64,000 bases of DNA from Leeia aquatica (lineage in GTDB: Bacteria; Pseudomonadota; Gammaproteobacteria; Burkholderiales; Leeiaceae), in NCBI RefSeq assembly GCF_012641365.1, contig NZ_JABAIM010000001.1, forward strand, positions 1,612,001 through 1,676,000, given 5' to 3'. Under the pieces are notes generated by a model. That model had not been told where the DNA came from. It ran no database searches and was given only the letters and a program-made list of their open reading frames with translations. Numbering within the stretch: the first letter of the stretch is position 1; each line of letters opens with the position of its first letter. The translations under genes were made by a program, and so were the position numbers. Positions 26,039 to 37,025 of the stretch are shown here, one piece after another.

Positions 26039-27303
26039 CCGCAGTGCTGCCCCAGCTGGATCAGGCTCCGCCACTGACGCTACCGCTACGCTTCTTCGTC
26101 GCCGGGCTGCTCTGGCTGCTGCCCGCCTTGCTGGCGCTGGGCTGGAGCGAGGGGGCCTACCCCTCACTCTCACTGCTGATTCCGCTGCACCTGTTTACGC
26201 TGGGCGTGCTCGGTAACATCATGCTCGGTGCGCTGCTGCAGTTGCTGGCGGTGCTCTCCGGCTGGCGCTGCAGTCAGCCCGGCTGGTGGACGATCGGCCT
26301 GTGGGGCGGCTGGCAACTGGGCACCCTCAGCCTGATCACGGCATTTCTGCAGGAATTTTCCCCATTCTGGTTACAGCTGACCAGTGTGCTGTTCACTGTG
26401 GTAGCCCTGCATTTGGCCACCTTGCTGTGGCAGGTGTGGCGTTTGCCGACACGGGATGGCAGCAGCCGCAGTCTGCGCATGGCGCTGCTGTGCCTGCTGC
26501 TGACCCTGTTGCTGGGCGGCGCCATGCTGCAGGTGCTGACCGGTCAGCTGCCGCTGCCACTGGCCCGCCTGCTGGTGTGGCACCGCCTGTTGGCGCAAGG
26601 CTGGGTGCTGCTGCTGATCATGGCCGTGGCACAAAGCGTGGCGCCCTTGTTTCTGATGACGCCCCCTTACCCGCCCGTCTGGCAGCGGCATGCCTGGTGG
26701 GGCTGGCCCACTTGCCTGTTACTGGCCGCGCTGTGCATGGCCCGCTGGCCCGATCAGGGCGGCAGCTTGTGGGCCTGGCTCCCGGCGCTGTGCTTTTGCG
26801 GGCTGACCTGGCGTCGGCTGCAACAGACCCGACGCCATAGCGAATGGCTGCTGCCCTACTGGCGGCTGGCGCTGGCATGGCTATCCGTACTGTTGTTGCT
26901 GTGGCCGCTGTTCAGCTGGCAAACGCTGCCCGGTTGGCTGGGGCGCTTGCTGGGCTGGGGCTGGCTGTGCGGGCTGGCACTCACATTGGTCCTGGGCATG
27001 CTGCACCGTATCGTACCTTTCCTGTTGTGGCTGGACCTGAAGAACCTGGCCCCGCCGCGTTACAAACTGCCCAGCCTGCAGGATTTCATCAGTGAGCAGC
27101 ATGCCCGGCGCAACTTGCAATTATGGCTGGGTGTCCAGGCCTGCGCCTTGTGCTGGATTGCCTACCCGCTGTGGGGGCGTTGGCTGCTGGCGACCAGCCT
27201 GTTGCTGCTGTGGGGTACCCTGCTGCAGCTGGGGTGCCAGGCCTGGCAACGCCACCACCGGCTGCGTCGCCAGTTACCCGCACACGGCGATGCACACGCT
27301 TGA
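26035..27303 (+). CDS. Polytopic membrane protein linked to nitric oxide reductase genes, unknown function
   Basis: A 422-residue protein with about twelve hydrophobic helices, starting at a GTG that overlaps the DUF2249 stop. Histidines lie inside or beside helices in IPLHLFTLGVLGNIMLGALLQ, LLVWHRLLAQGWV and LGMLHRIVPFLLW, a layout recalling haem-binding membrane proteins of the NnrS or haem-copper oxidase subunit I type. That likeness is by eye only. It ends 38 bp before the DNR box of norCB and is in the hemerythrin operon. A role in NO response or NorCB assembly is inferred. Confidence 0.75.
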   Translation: MTAVLPQLDQAPPLTLPLRFFVAGLLWLLPALLALGWSEGAYPSLSLLIPLHLFTLGVLGNIMLGALLQLLAVLSGWRCSQPGWWTIGLWGGWQLGTLSLITAFLQEFSPFWLQLTSVLFTVVALHLATLLWQVWRLPTRDGSSRSLRMALLCLLLTLLLGGAMLQVLTGQLPLPLARLLVWHRLLAQGWVLLLIMAVAQSVAPLFLMTPPYPPVWQRHAWWGWPTCLLLAALCMARWPDQGGSLWAWLPALCFCGLTWRRLQQTRRHSEWLLPYWRLALAWLSVLLLLWPLFSWQTLPGWLGRLLGWGWLCGLALTLVLGMLHRIVPFLLWLDLKNLAPPRYKLPSLQDFISEQHARRNLQLWLGVQACALCWIAYPLWGRWLLATSLLLLWGTLLQLGCQAWQRHHRLRRQLPAHGDAHA

Positions 27304-27340
27304 CCACGCTCCGACCCAAGGCGGATGCGCCCGGGATTGA

Positions 27341-27354
27341 TTGATACGCATCAA
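27341..27354 (+). promoter_or_regulatory. DNR/FNR box of norCB
   Basis: A perfect TTGAT-ACGC-ATCAA site. A TACAGT hexamer at 27378-27383 lies where a -10 element is expected if the box is centred near -41.5, giving a start point near 27389 and a 44-nt leader before norC. Confidence 0.85.
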
Positions 27355-27432
27355 TGCCTCGGCTAGCCCGCAAAACGTACAGTCCTCCCTGACCAGCCGG
27401 CATTCCGGCCAAATCTAGAAAGGGAGGTCGCA

Positions 27433-27858
27433 ATGAGCGCCAGCTTTACCAAATCGGCCGCGCGCAACATGTTCTATGGTGGGGGGGTGTTTTTCTTCCT
27501 GTTGTTTGTCGGTCTGACCGTGGATACCGTCCGGACATCCCCCAAACGGGACAACAGTGCCAACCTGACCGAGCAAGTGGTGCGCGGCAAGCGACTGTGG
27601 GAAGTCAATAACTGCATTGGCTGTCACACCCTGCTGGGTGAAGGCGCTTACTTTGCACCGGAGCTGGGTAATGTCTATACCCGTCGTGGCCCCGAGTTCA
27701 TCAAGGCCTGGATCAAGGCACAACCCACCGGCGCACCGGGTCGTCGTCAGATGCCGAACTTCCATCTGACCGACAGCGAGCTGGACGATCTGGTGGCCTT
27801 CCTCAAATACACGGGTGAGATTGATACCAGCAAGTGGCCCCCCAACAAGGAAGGCTGA
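27433..27858 (+). CDS. norC: Nitric oxide reductase subunit C (cytochrome c)
   Basis: A 141-residue membrane-anchored cytochrome c. One N-terminal helix (residues 14-32) is followed by a periplasmic domain with the haem motif C61-IG-C64-H65 and a C-terminal Met ligand in GRRQMPNFHLTD. NorC passes electrons to NorB for 2 NO to N2O. AAAGGGAGG lies just before the ATG. norB follows 46 bp downstream, and the promoter has a perfect DNR box. Confidence 0.97.
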   Translation: MSASFTKSAARNMFYGGGVFFFLLFVGLTVDTVRTSPKRDNSANLTEQVVRGKRLWEVNNCIGCHTLLGEGAYFAPELGNVYTRRGPEFIKAWIKAQPTGAPGRRQMPNFHLTDSELDDLVAFLKYTGEIDTSKWPPNKEG

Positions 27859-27877
27859 TCCGAATGCCCTCCTCTGA

Positions 27878-29344
<1,467 letters not shown>

Positions 29345-29360
29345 GCCTCACCCGGACTGA

Positions 29361-29385
29361 AGGCGCCCTGCGGGGCGCCTTTTTT
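29361..29385 (+). terminator. Intrinsic terminator of norCB
   Basis: Perfect stem AGGCGCCC/GGGCGCCT with a TGCG loop, followed by five further T residues. Confidence 0.92.
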
Positions 29386-29489
29386 ATGACCCGCCACAGC
29401 TTCAACCCGGTCTGCCTTCCCTTGTTATCCATCAAGGCAGCCTGATCATCCTCGGCGCATGCTGGCAGCAACCTGCTTTGGAGCCCGAG

Positions 29490-30293
29490 ATGAACGCCCC
29501 TGCCCTGCCCAGCACCCACATCCCTTTCTATCAACCGGTGGCCGACGAATGTGCCGTATTCGAGCAGGCCTGGCGCCAGCAGCTGCCCATCCTGATCAAG
29601 GGACCGACCGGTTGTGGCAAGACCCGCTTTGTCAGCCATATGGCTGCCGTGCTGGGGCTGCCGCTGTTTACCGTATCCTGCCATGATGATCTGAGCGCGG
29701 CGGATCTGGTGGGCCGCCATCTGATTGCCGATGGTGACACCCGCTGGTGCGACGGCCCCTTGACCCGTGCGGTACGCAGTGGGGGCATCTGCTATCTGGA
29801 CGAGGTGGTGGAAGCGCGCAAGGACACCACGGTGGTACTGCACCCCTTGACCGATGACCGCCGCATCCTGCCGATTGAGCGCACCGGTGAAGAATTACAG
29901 GCGCCACCGGGCTTCATGCTGGTGGTGTCGTACAACCCCGGCTACCAGCATGTGCTGAAGACCCTGAAACCGTCGACCCGGCAACGCTTTGTCGCGCTCA
30001 GCTTTGATTTTCCGGCACCGGCCGTCGAGCTGGCCGTCATCCAGCAGGAAAGCGGGCTGGATGCCCCCCGTGCCCAGCAGCTGGTCACGCTGGCCGGTCA
30101 ATTGCGTCGACTGGGAGGCTACGACCTCGACGAAGCAGTCAGCACCCGCTTGCTGGTCTACTGCGGCAAGTTGATGATGAGCGGCATGTCCCCGCTGACC
30201 GCCTGCCGGGTGGCCCTGGTCGAGCCGCTGAGTGACGACCCGGACACCCTGGCCGCCTTGCAGCAGGTGGTGCTCACCCAGTTCGGAGCCTGA
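29490..30293 (+). CDS. norQ: MoxR-type AAA+ ATPase of nitric oxide reductase maturation
   Basis: A 267-residue AAA+ protein of the CbbQ/NirQ/NorQ family. Walker A is GPTGCGKT (residues 38-45), Walker B is GGICYLDEVVEA, and the sensor region is MLVVSYNPGYQHVLKTLKPSTRQRF. NorQ with NorD inserts the non-haem iron into NorB. The ATG at 29490 is preferred; a TTG four codons upstream is also possible. The stop lies 1 bp before norD. No DNR box was found in the 145-bp upstream gap. Confidence 0.93.
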   Translation: MNAPALPSTHIPFYQPVADECAVFEQAWRQQLPILIKGPTGCGKTRFVSHMAAVLGLPLFTVSCHDDLSAADLVGRHLIADGDTRWCDGPLTRAVRSGGICYLDEVVEARKDTTVVLHPLTDDRRILPIERTGEELQAPPGFMLVVSYNPGYQHVLKTLKPSTRQRFVALSFDFPAPAVELAVIQQESGLDAPRAQQLVTLAGQLRRLGGYDLDEAVSTRLLVYCGKLMMSGMSPLTACRVALVEPLSDDPDTLAALQQVVLTQFGA

Positions 30294-30294
30294 A

Positions 30295-32124
30295 ATGGAA
30301 GACTGGGTAGGTGGCTTATGGGACAAGCTGATCCGGCGCAGTGCCTACCGGGGCTACCCGCAGGCCGCCGTCAGCCTGTCCAGTCTGGAACGAACCGCGC
30401 CGCTGTTCTTTCATGCCATGGGCGGCGACCCCGGCTTGACGCTGCGTACAGCCGTGGGTACCGCGCATGGCGCACGACGCCGCTGGCTGGAACGGGTAGC
30501 GGGCATTGGCCAGCAGGTGGAGCTGGCCTGGCGCGATGGCCAGTCGCTCTACTTGCCGGAGCAGATCGACCTGTACCCTGACCCGCAACTCAACCGCGAC
30601 CTGTATTTCTGGCTGATGGCGCTGGCCGCACAGGCCGACACCGCATCCGGCCTGGGCTGGCTGGAGCGCAATCGGCAGGCCACGCTGCATTGCCTGCAGC
30701 AGATGCCAGGGCTGGCAGCCCTCTACCGGCGGCTGGTCGAAGCCCTGCTGCCGCTGCGGGACACCCCGGCGGACGCCACGGCCCGCGCACAGGAAATGGT
30801 GATCCAGGCCACCTTGCTCAACCCGGAACAGGCCTTGCCGCTACCCGCCAGCACTCGCCCACCGCAACCCGTGCTGTTGTGGCTACACCCCTCGCCCCCC
30901 GTTCAACACGCAGCGGCCAAACGGCCGGGTGATGCCCCCGCCGAGGGGGAGGGCGAATCCCGTGACAGCAAGAAACGGCGGCGCTACCGGGCGCGCCGCG
31001 ACACCCCGGATGAGCGCAAGAACGGCATGCTGCTGGTGTTTCGTGCCGAGAGCCTGTTCACCTGGGACGAGTACGTGCGGGTGAACCGCAATACCGATGA
31101 TGATGACGAGGATAATGCCGCTGCAGCGGAGGACATGGACACCCTCACCGTCAGCCACGATACCCAGCGCCGCGCCAGCCGCCTGAAATTTGACCTTGAC
31201 CTGCCCGCGGCCGCTTACGATGACACCCCGCTGGGCGAGGGTATCCTGCAACCAGAATGGGACTATCGCCGCCAACAGTTGATCCCGGCGCATTGCCGGG
31301 TGCAGCCGATGCTGCCGCGCGACGCGCTACCCGCCACGCTGCCGGAGCGCCTGCATGCTGAGGCCCGCCGCCTGCGGCGGCAATTCCAGGCGCTGGCACC
31401 CGAGCGCAGTCGCCGCTATGGGGAAAACAGCGGCCCGGACATTGACATCGACCGCCTGATCCGCTTTCTGGCCGAGAAGCGCAGCGGCCACGCCATCAGC
31501 GAGCCACCGCTCTATCAAGCCTGGCCACCGGGCGAGCGCAGCATGGCCTGCCTGCTGCTGGCCGACCTGTCCCTCTCGACCGAGAGCTGGCTGGGTGAAG
31601 CCGGGCAAGTGATTCAGGTGATCCGCGACAGCCTGCTGCTGTTTGCCGAAGCCCTGGCAGCGACAGGTGATCCTTTCGGGCTGTACGGTTTTTCCTCCTT
31701 GCGGCGCGAGGAAGTGCGCTTCCTGATGCTGAAGGACTTTGGTGAACGACATAGTGACCTGATTCGGGGCCGCATCCAGGCCATCCGCCCCGGTTACTAC
31801 ACCCGTATTGGCGCGGCCTTGCGCCAGTCCACCCAGATCCTGCTGCAGCAACCGGTGCGACAACGGCTGCTGCTGCTGCTATCTGACGGCAAACCAAATG
31901 ACCTCGATCACTACGAAGGTCGCTACGGGGTGGAGGACACCCGCCAGGCGGTGCTGGAAGCACGTCGGGCCGGGCTGATTCCCTTCTGCGTCACTGTCGA
32001 CCATGAAGCCGGGGAATATCTGCCCCATCTGTTTGGACGCCACGGCTACGTGGTGGTGCAGGATGCCCGCCGCCTGCCGCAGGTGCTGACCCGCTTGTAC
32101 GCTACCCTCTCTCGCCCAGGTTAA
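30295..32124 (+). CDS. norD: NorD, VWA-domain partner of NorQ
   Basis: A 609-residue cytosolic protein. The N-terminal two thirds hold a helical region and an acidic/Lys-rich linker (residues about 215-285, including DDDEDNAAAAEDMD). The C-terminal third is a von Willebrand A domain with the metal-binding motif LLADLSLSTESW and a later LLLLSDGKPNDLDHYEGRYG. NorD works with the NorQ ATPase to mature nitric oxide reductase. It begins 1 bp after norQ, so the two are co-translated. Confidence 0.93.
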   Translation: MEDWVGGLWDKLIRRSAYRGYPQAAVSLSSLERTAPLFFHAMGGDPGLTLRTAVGTAHGARRRWLERVAGIGQQVELAWRDGQSLYLPEQIDLYPDPQLNRDLYFWLMALAAQADTASGLGWLERNRQATLHCLQQMPGLAALYRRLVEALLPLRDTPADATARAQEMVIQATLLNPEQALPLPASTRPPQPVLLWLHPSPPVQHAAAKRPGDAPAEGEGESRDSKKRRRYRARRDTPDERKNGMLLVFRAESLFTWDEYVRVNRNTDDDDEDNAAAAEDMDTLTVSHDTQRRASRLKFDLDLPAAAYDDTPLGEGILQPEWDYRRQQLIPAHCRVQPMLPRDALPATLPERLHAEARRLRRQFQALAPERSRRYGENSGPDIDIDRLIRFLAEKRSGHAISEPPLYQAWPPGERSMACLLLADLSLSTESWLGEAGQVIQVIRDSLLLFAEALAATGDPFGLYGFSSLRREEVRFLMLKDFGERHSDLIRGRIQAIRPGYYTRIGAALRQSTQILLQQPVRQRLLLLLSDGKPNDLDHYEGRYGVEDTRQAVLEARRAGLIPFCVTVDHEAGEYLPHLFGRHGYVVVQDARRLPQVLTRLYATLSRPG

Positions 32125-32139
32125 GCCCGGAATCACCCA

Positions 32140-32161
32140 CCCTTTGCGCAAACGCAAAGGG
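32140..32161. terminator. Hairpin between norD and nirS
   Basis: Perfect stem CCCTTTGCG/CGCAAAGGG with a CAAA loop, 15 bp after norD. It lacks a T-tract, so it may be a weak or Rho-dependent terminator or an mRNA-stabilising stem. Confidence 0.55.
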
Positions 32162-32185
32162 CGCAAGGCCGCAGCCCCGATCGGG

Positions 32186-32199
32186 TTGATTCGCATCAA
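32186..32199 (+). promoter_or_regulatory. DNR/FNR box of nirS
   Basis: A perfect TTGAT-TCGC-ATCAA site. A GATCAT -10-like hexamer at 32223-32228 fits a class II position, giving a start point near 32234 and a short leader of about 33 nt before nirS. Confidence 0.85.
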
Positions 32200-32230
32200 G
32201 GAGCCCAAGCCAAGCCGAGGAGGATCATGA

Positions 32231-33997
<1,767 letters not shown>

Positions 33998-34013
33998 TTT
34001 TTTGACAACCGAC

Positions 34014-34031
34014 GCGGGCCTCGCGGCCCGC
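34014..34031 (+). other. Intergenic hairpin between nirS and nirM
   Basis: Perfect stem GCGGGCC/GGCCCGC with a TCGC loop, just upstream of the nirM ribosome-binding site AAGGAG. It has no T-tract after the stem. It may protect the nirS 3' end after processing, giving different nirS and nirM mRNA levels. Confidence 0.6.
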
Positions 34032-34045
34032 ACAAGGAGAACATC

Positions 34046-34348
34046 ATGAAACCTTTGCTGACTTCCCTGTTACTGGCTGCGGCCATGCTGGCAGGCCAGG
34101 CCCACGCTTCGGCTGAACTGGCGCAGAAAAACAACTGCCTCGCCTGTCACAGCGTGGACAAAAAAGTCGTCGGCCCGGCTTTCAAGGACATTGCCGCCAA
34201 GTACAAAGGCCAGAACGTGCAGGCCAAGCTGGAAGAGAAAGTAAAAAAGGGCGGCTCCGGCAGCTTTGGCCCGGTACCGATGCCACCGAACCCGCAAGTA
34301 TCGGATGCCGATCTGAAAACGCTGGTAAAGTGGATCCTGAGCCAATGA
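34046..34348 (+). CDS. nirM: Cytochrome c551-type electron donor to NirS
   Basis: A 100-residue periplasmic class I cytochrome c. The signal peptide is cleaved near residue 22. Haem is attached by C31-LA-C34-H35 with the axial Met79 in FGPVPMPPNPQVSDADLKTLV, the usual c551/c8 pattern. AAGGAG lies at ideal spacing. Immediately after nirS, it is the likely electron carrier from the bc1 complex to NirS and perhaps to NorC. Confidence 0.93.
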   Translation: MKPLLTSLLLAAAMLAGQAHASAELAQKNNCLACHSVDKKVVGPAFKDIAAKYKGQNVQAKLEEKVKKGGSGSFGPVPMPPNPQVSDADLKTLVKWILSQ

Positions 34349-34356
34349 TGCCGCTC

Positions 34357-34501
34357 TGAGAACCTGTTCAACGTCATGCGCGCGAGGGCGCGGCATGGTG
34401 AGAACAGTTGAGGAGCGGCGTTGACTCGGTGTCAATGCGCATCCAAAGCTGTTTTCAACGCTGCACCGATGCCGCGCAGCAGACTATTGAACAGGTTCTG
34501 A
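34357..34501. repeat. 145-bp hairpin-forming element, MITE-like
   Basis: The ends are near-perfect 15-bp inverted repeats (TGAGAACCTGTTCAA at 34357-34371; TTGAACAGGTTCTGA at 34487-34501, one mismatch). Further in, GCGCGGCAT (34388-34396) pairs with ATGCCGCGC (34469-34477), and the centre is a TTGAC/GTCAA stem (34421-34435). Three nested arms share one axis near 34429, so the whole unit can fold on itself. There is no open frame of note. It separates nirM from nirC. A non-autonomous mobile repeat or a structured RNA are the options; no target-site duplication is evident. Confidence 0.6.
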
Positions 34502-34504
34502 CCT

Positions 34505-34548
34505 GGCAGCCGGTCAGGCGAATACCTGCTGACCGGCTGCCATTTTTT
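34505..34548 (+). terminator. Strong intrinsic terminator directly before nirC
   Basis: A perfect 13-bp stem (GGCAGCCGGTCAG at 34505-34517 and its complement at 34529-34541), an 11-nt loop, then A and six T. It ends only 13 bp before the nirC ATG, so it separates nirSM from the d1 genes or attenuates their expression. Confidence 0.88.
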
Positions 34549-34561
34549 GCGGATACCGTCC

Positions 34562-34873
34562 ATGCGAAACCTGATCCTCTTGCTTGCCAGCCTGCCCCTG
34601 ATCGCCACCGCTGCAACACCGACGCCGGAGCGGCAAGCCGCCTTGCTGCACCTGCTGAAGCAAGACTGTGGCTCCTGTCACGGCATGACCCTGCAAGGCG
34701 GGCTGGGCAGCCCCTTGACCTCGCAGGCGCTGGAGGACCGCCCACCGGAGTCGCTGGTGCAAACCATCCTGCAAGGACGCCCCGGTACCGCCATGCCACC
34801 GTGGAACACCTTCATCAGTGAAGATGAAGCACGCTGGCTGGTAGAAATGCTGCAACAAGGAAAAATCCCATGA
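34562..34873 (+). CDS. nirC: Cytochrome c55x (NirC)
   Basis: A 103-residue periplasmic cytochrome c with a signal peptide (residues 1-17), the haem motif C36-GS-C39-H40 and Met78 in GRPGTAMPPWNTF. NirC takes part in haem d1 maturation or can give electrons to NirS. A start at 34562 gives a clean signal peptide; the upstream ATG at 34547 lies against the terminator T-tract. The ribosome-binding site is weak. The gene overlaps nirF. Confidence 0.9.
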   Translation: MRNLILLLASLPLIATAATPTPERQAALLHLLKQDCGSCHGMTLQGGLGSPLTSQALEDRPPESLVQTILQGRPGTAMPPWNTFISEDEARWLVEMLQQGKIP

Positions 34874-36054
34874 TGACACGCTGGACCCGCCCGCTGACGA
34901 CTCTGCTGCTCACCCTGACGCTCGCCGCATGCGGCAGCGTTCCTGCCCTGCGCGGCAGTGGCGATCTGGGCGTGGTGATCGAGCGTGCCAGTGGCAGCGT
35001 ACAGGTGGTGGACAACAGCCACCGGCAGGCGCTGTACCGTATCCGGGGGCTGGGCGACCTGTCACATGCCTCACTGGTCTACAGCCGGGATGCCCGTTAC
35101 GTCTATGTGTTTGGCCGGGACGGCGGCCTCAGCAAGGTGGATATCCTGCAAGGCCAGCTGGTCGCTCGGGTGATGCAGGCCGGTAACAGCATCGGTGGCG
35201 CCATTTCCAGTGACGGCCGCATCATCGCGGCGCAGAATTACACCCCTGGCGGCGTCAAACTGTTTGACGCCGAAACCCTCGACCTGCTGGCCGACATTCC
35301 CGCCGTGGATGCCCACGGTCAAGTCTCGAAAGTGGTCGGGCTGGCCGATCTGCCGGGCAACCGCTTTGCGTTCAGCCTGTTTGAGGCCGGTGAAATCTGG
35401 GTGGTGGACGCCAGCCAGCCGCGCCAGCCAACGATTCGCAAGTACCCGGCCATCGGCAAGAATCCCTACGATGGCCTGGCCAGCAGCGATGGCCGCTATT
35501 ACATCGCCGGTCTGTTCGGGGAGGACGGGCTGGCCTTGCTGGACACCTGGCAACCCGACGCCGGTGTGCGCCGCATCCTGCCCGGCTACCGCAAGGATGA
35601 CCCGGCGCTGCCGGTCTACAAGATGCCGCACCTGCGCGGCTGGTCACTGGCCGGGGATTACGCCTTCCTGCCCGCCATAGGCCAGCACAGTGTACTGATG
35701 GCCGACAGCCGCAGCTGGCAAGAAGTGGCACAGATCCCGGTTTACGGCCAGCCGGTCTTCGTGATGGCCGACCCCAGCGGCCGCCGGGTGTGGGTCAATT
35801 TTGCCTTCCCGCACAATGACACCGTGCAGGTGATCGACGTGCCCAGTCGCAAGGTGATCCAGACCCTCAAGCCCGGCAAGGCCATCCTGCATATGGAATT
35901 TACTGGCCGGGGCGATCAGGTCTGGCTATCCAGCCGCGACGACAACAAGCTGGTGGTGATCGACCCGCACACCTTTGCCACGCTGACGGAGCTACCCGCA
36001 GACAGCCCCTCCGGCATTTTCTTCAGCTGGCGCGCGCACCGCTCGGGGATGTGA
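34870..36054 (+). CDS. nirF: Haem d1 biosynthesis protein NirF
   Basis: A 394-residue protein related to the d1 propeller domain of NirS but without the cytochrome c domain. A lipobox (TLTLAACGS, Cys21) marks it as a periplasmic lipoprotein, as reported for other NirF proteins. The body has propeller repeats such as YVYVFGRDGGLSKVDI and IWVVDASQPRQPTI. NirF acts late in haem d1 synthesis, in the periplasm. The start overlaps nirC and the stop overlaps nirDL, so all three are coupled. Confidence 0.95.
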   Translation: MMTRWTRPLTTLLLTLTLAACGSVPALRGSGDLGVVIERASGSVQVVDNSHRQALYRIRGLGDLSHASLVYSRDARYVYVFGRDGGLSKVDILQGQLVARVMQAGNSIGGAISSDGRIIAAQNYTPGGVKLFDAETLDLLADIPAVDAHGQVSKVVGLADLPGNRFAFSLFEAGEIWVVDASQPRQPTIRKYPAIGKNPYDGLASSDGRYYIAGLFGEDGLALLDTWQPDAGVRRILPGYRKDDPALPVYKMPHLRGWSLAGDYAFLPAIGQHSVLMADSRSWQEVAQIPVYGQPVFVMADPSGRRVWVNFAFPHNDTVQVIDVPSRKVIQTLKPGKAILHMEFTGRGDQVWLSSRDDNKLVVIDPHTFATLTELPADSPSGIFFSWRAHRSGM

Positions 36055-37025
36055 TGAACGCCCCGGCACTGCTCCCGCTGCTGGACCGCTATCAACGCGG
36101 CTTTCCACTGCAGCCCCGTCCTTTCGCAGCGCTGGCGCAAGACGCAGGGCTGGATGAGGCCGCCTTGCTGCAGCAGCTGGCCCAGCACCAGCAGGCCGGG
36201 CTGCTCAGCCGGGTGGGGGCGGTGTTTGCGCCCAATACGGTCGGATGCAGCACGCTGGCGGCGCTGGCGCTTCCCCCAGCGCAACGTGATACTGTCGCGC
36301 AGTGGATCAGCCAGCTGCCCGAGGTCAACCACAACTATGCCCGCGAGCACCGCTACAATCTGTGGTTCGTACTGACCGCCCGCGACCGGGCGGCGCTGGA
36401 CCGCACCCTGCGGGCCATCACGCAGCATTGCGGACAAGCCCCGCTGGACCTGCCGCTGGAGCGTGAATACCACATTGACCTTGGCTTTGCGCTGGGAGCA
36501 CATGGTCCGGCCCGCCGCCGCACCGTCACGCCAGCCTCACCGCAGCTCGACGCGGCAGACCACCGCCTGCTGACGGCCTTGCAAGACGGCCTGCCACTGG
36601 AAACCCAACCCTTTCTGAGCCTGGCCCAGCGCTGTGGCTGGGAGGAATCCGCCCTGCTGCAGCGCCTGCAAGCATGGCAGGACAGCGGCGTGATCCGGCG
36701 CTTCGGCTTTATCCTGCGCCACCATGAGCTGGGCTACCGCGCCAATGCCATGTGTGTGTGGCAGGTGCCGGATGCACAGCGGGATAGCATCGGGCAGCAG
36801 CTGGCCGACGATGCTGCTGTCAACCTGTGTTATGGCCGCCCCGCCCGTTTGCCGCACTGGCCCTACAACCTGTTTTGCATGCTGCACGCGGCAGACCCAG
36901 CAGCCGCCCATGCGACGGCCCTCGCGCTGTCACAACGGCACGGCCTGGAAGCTGTGCCGCAAGCGGTGCTGGTTTCCACCCGCCGCTATACTCAGCGCGG
37001 CGCCCGTTACGGACACACCTCATGA
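36054..37025 (+). CDS. nirDL: Fused siroheme decarboxylase NirD-NirL
   Basis: A 323-residue fusion of two Lrp-like halves. Residues 1-155 have a helix-turn-helix region and VNHNYAREHRYNLWFVL, which carries the catalytic His/Tyr context of NirD/G. Residues 165-323 repeat the pattern with RRFGFILRHHELGYRANAM and CYGRPARLPHWPYNLFCML of NirL/H. These proteins decarboxylate siroheme to didecarboxysiroheme, the second step to haem d1. A GTG at 36051 is also possible. The next gene is a second fusion of the same design. Confidence 0.92.
   Translation: MNAPALLPLLDRYQRGFPLQPRPFAALAQDAGLDEAALLQQLAQHQQAGLLSRVGAVFAPNTVGCSTLAALALPPAQRDTVAQWISQLPEVNHNYAREHRYNLWFVLTARDRAALDRTLRAITQHCGQAPLDLPLEREYHIDLGFALGAHGPARRRTVTPASPQLDAADHRLLTALQDGLPLETQPFLSLAQRCGWEESALLQRLQAWQDSGVIRRFGFILRHHELGYRANAMCVWQVPDAQRDSIGQQLADDAAVNLCYGRPARLPHWPYNLFCMLHAADPAAAHATALALSQRHGLEAVPQAVLVSTRRYTQRGARYGHTS

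Noticed and set aside
36827-37021. Upstream extension of the second siroheme decarboxylase gene
   Set aside because: The frame is open upstream, but the sequence there is the shadow of nirDL; the ATG at 37022 overlaps the nirDL stop and starts the family-like region.
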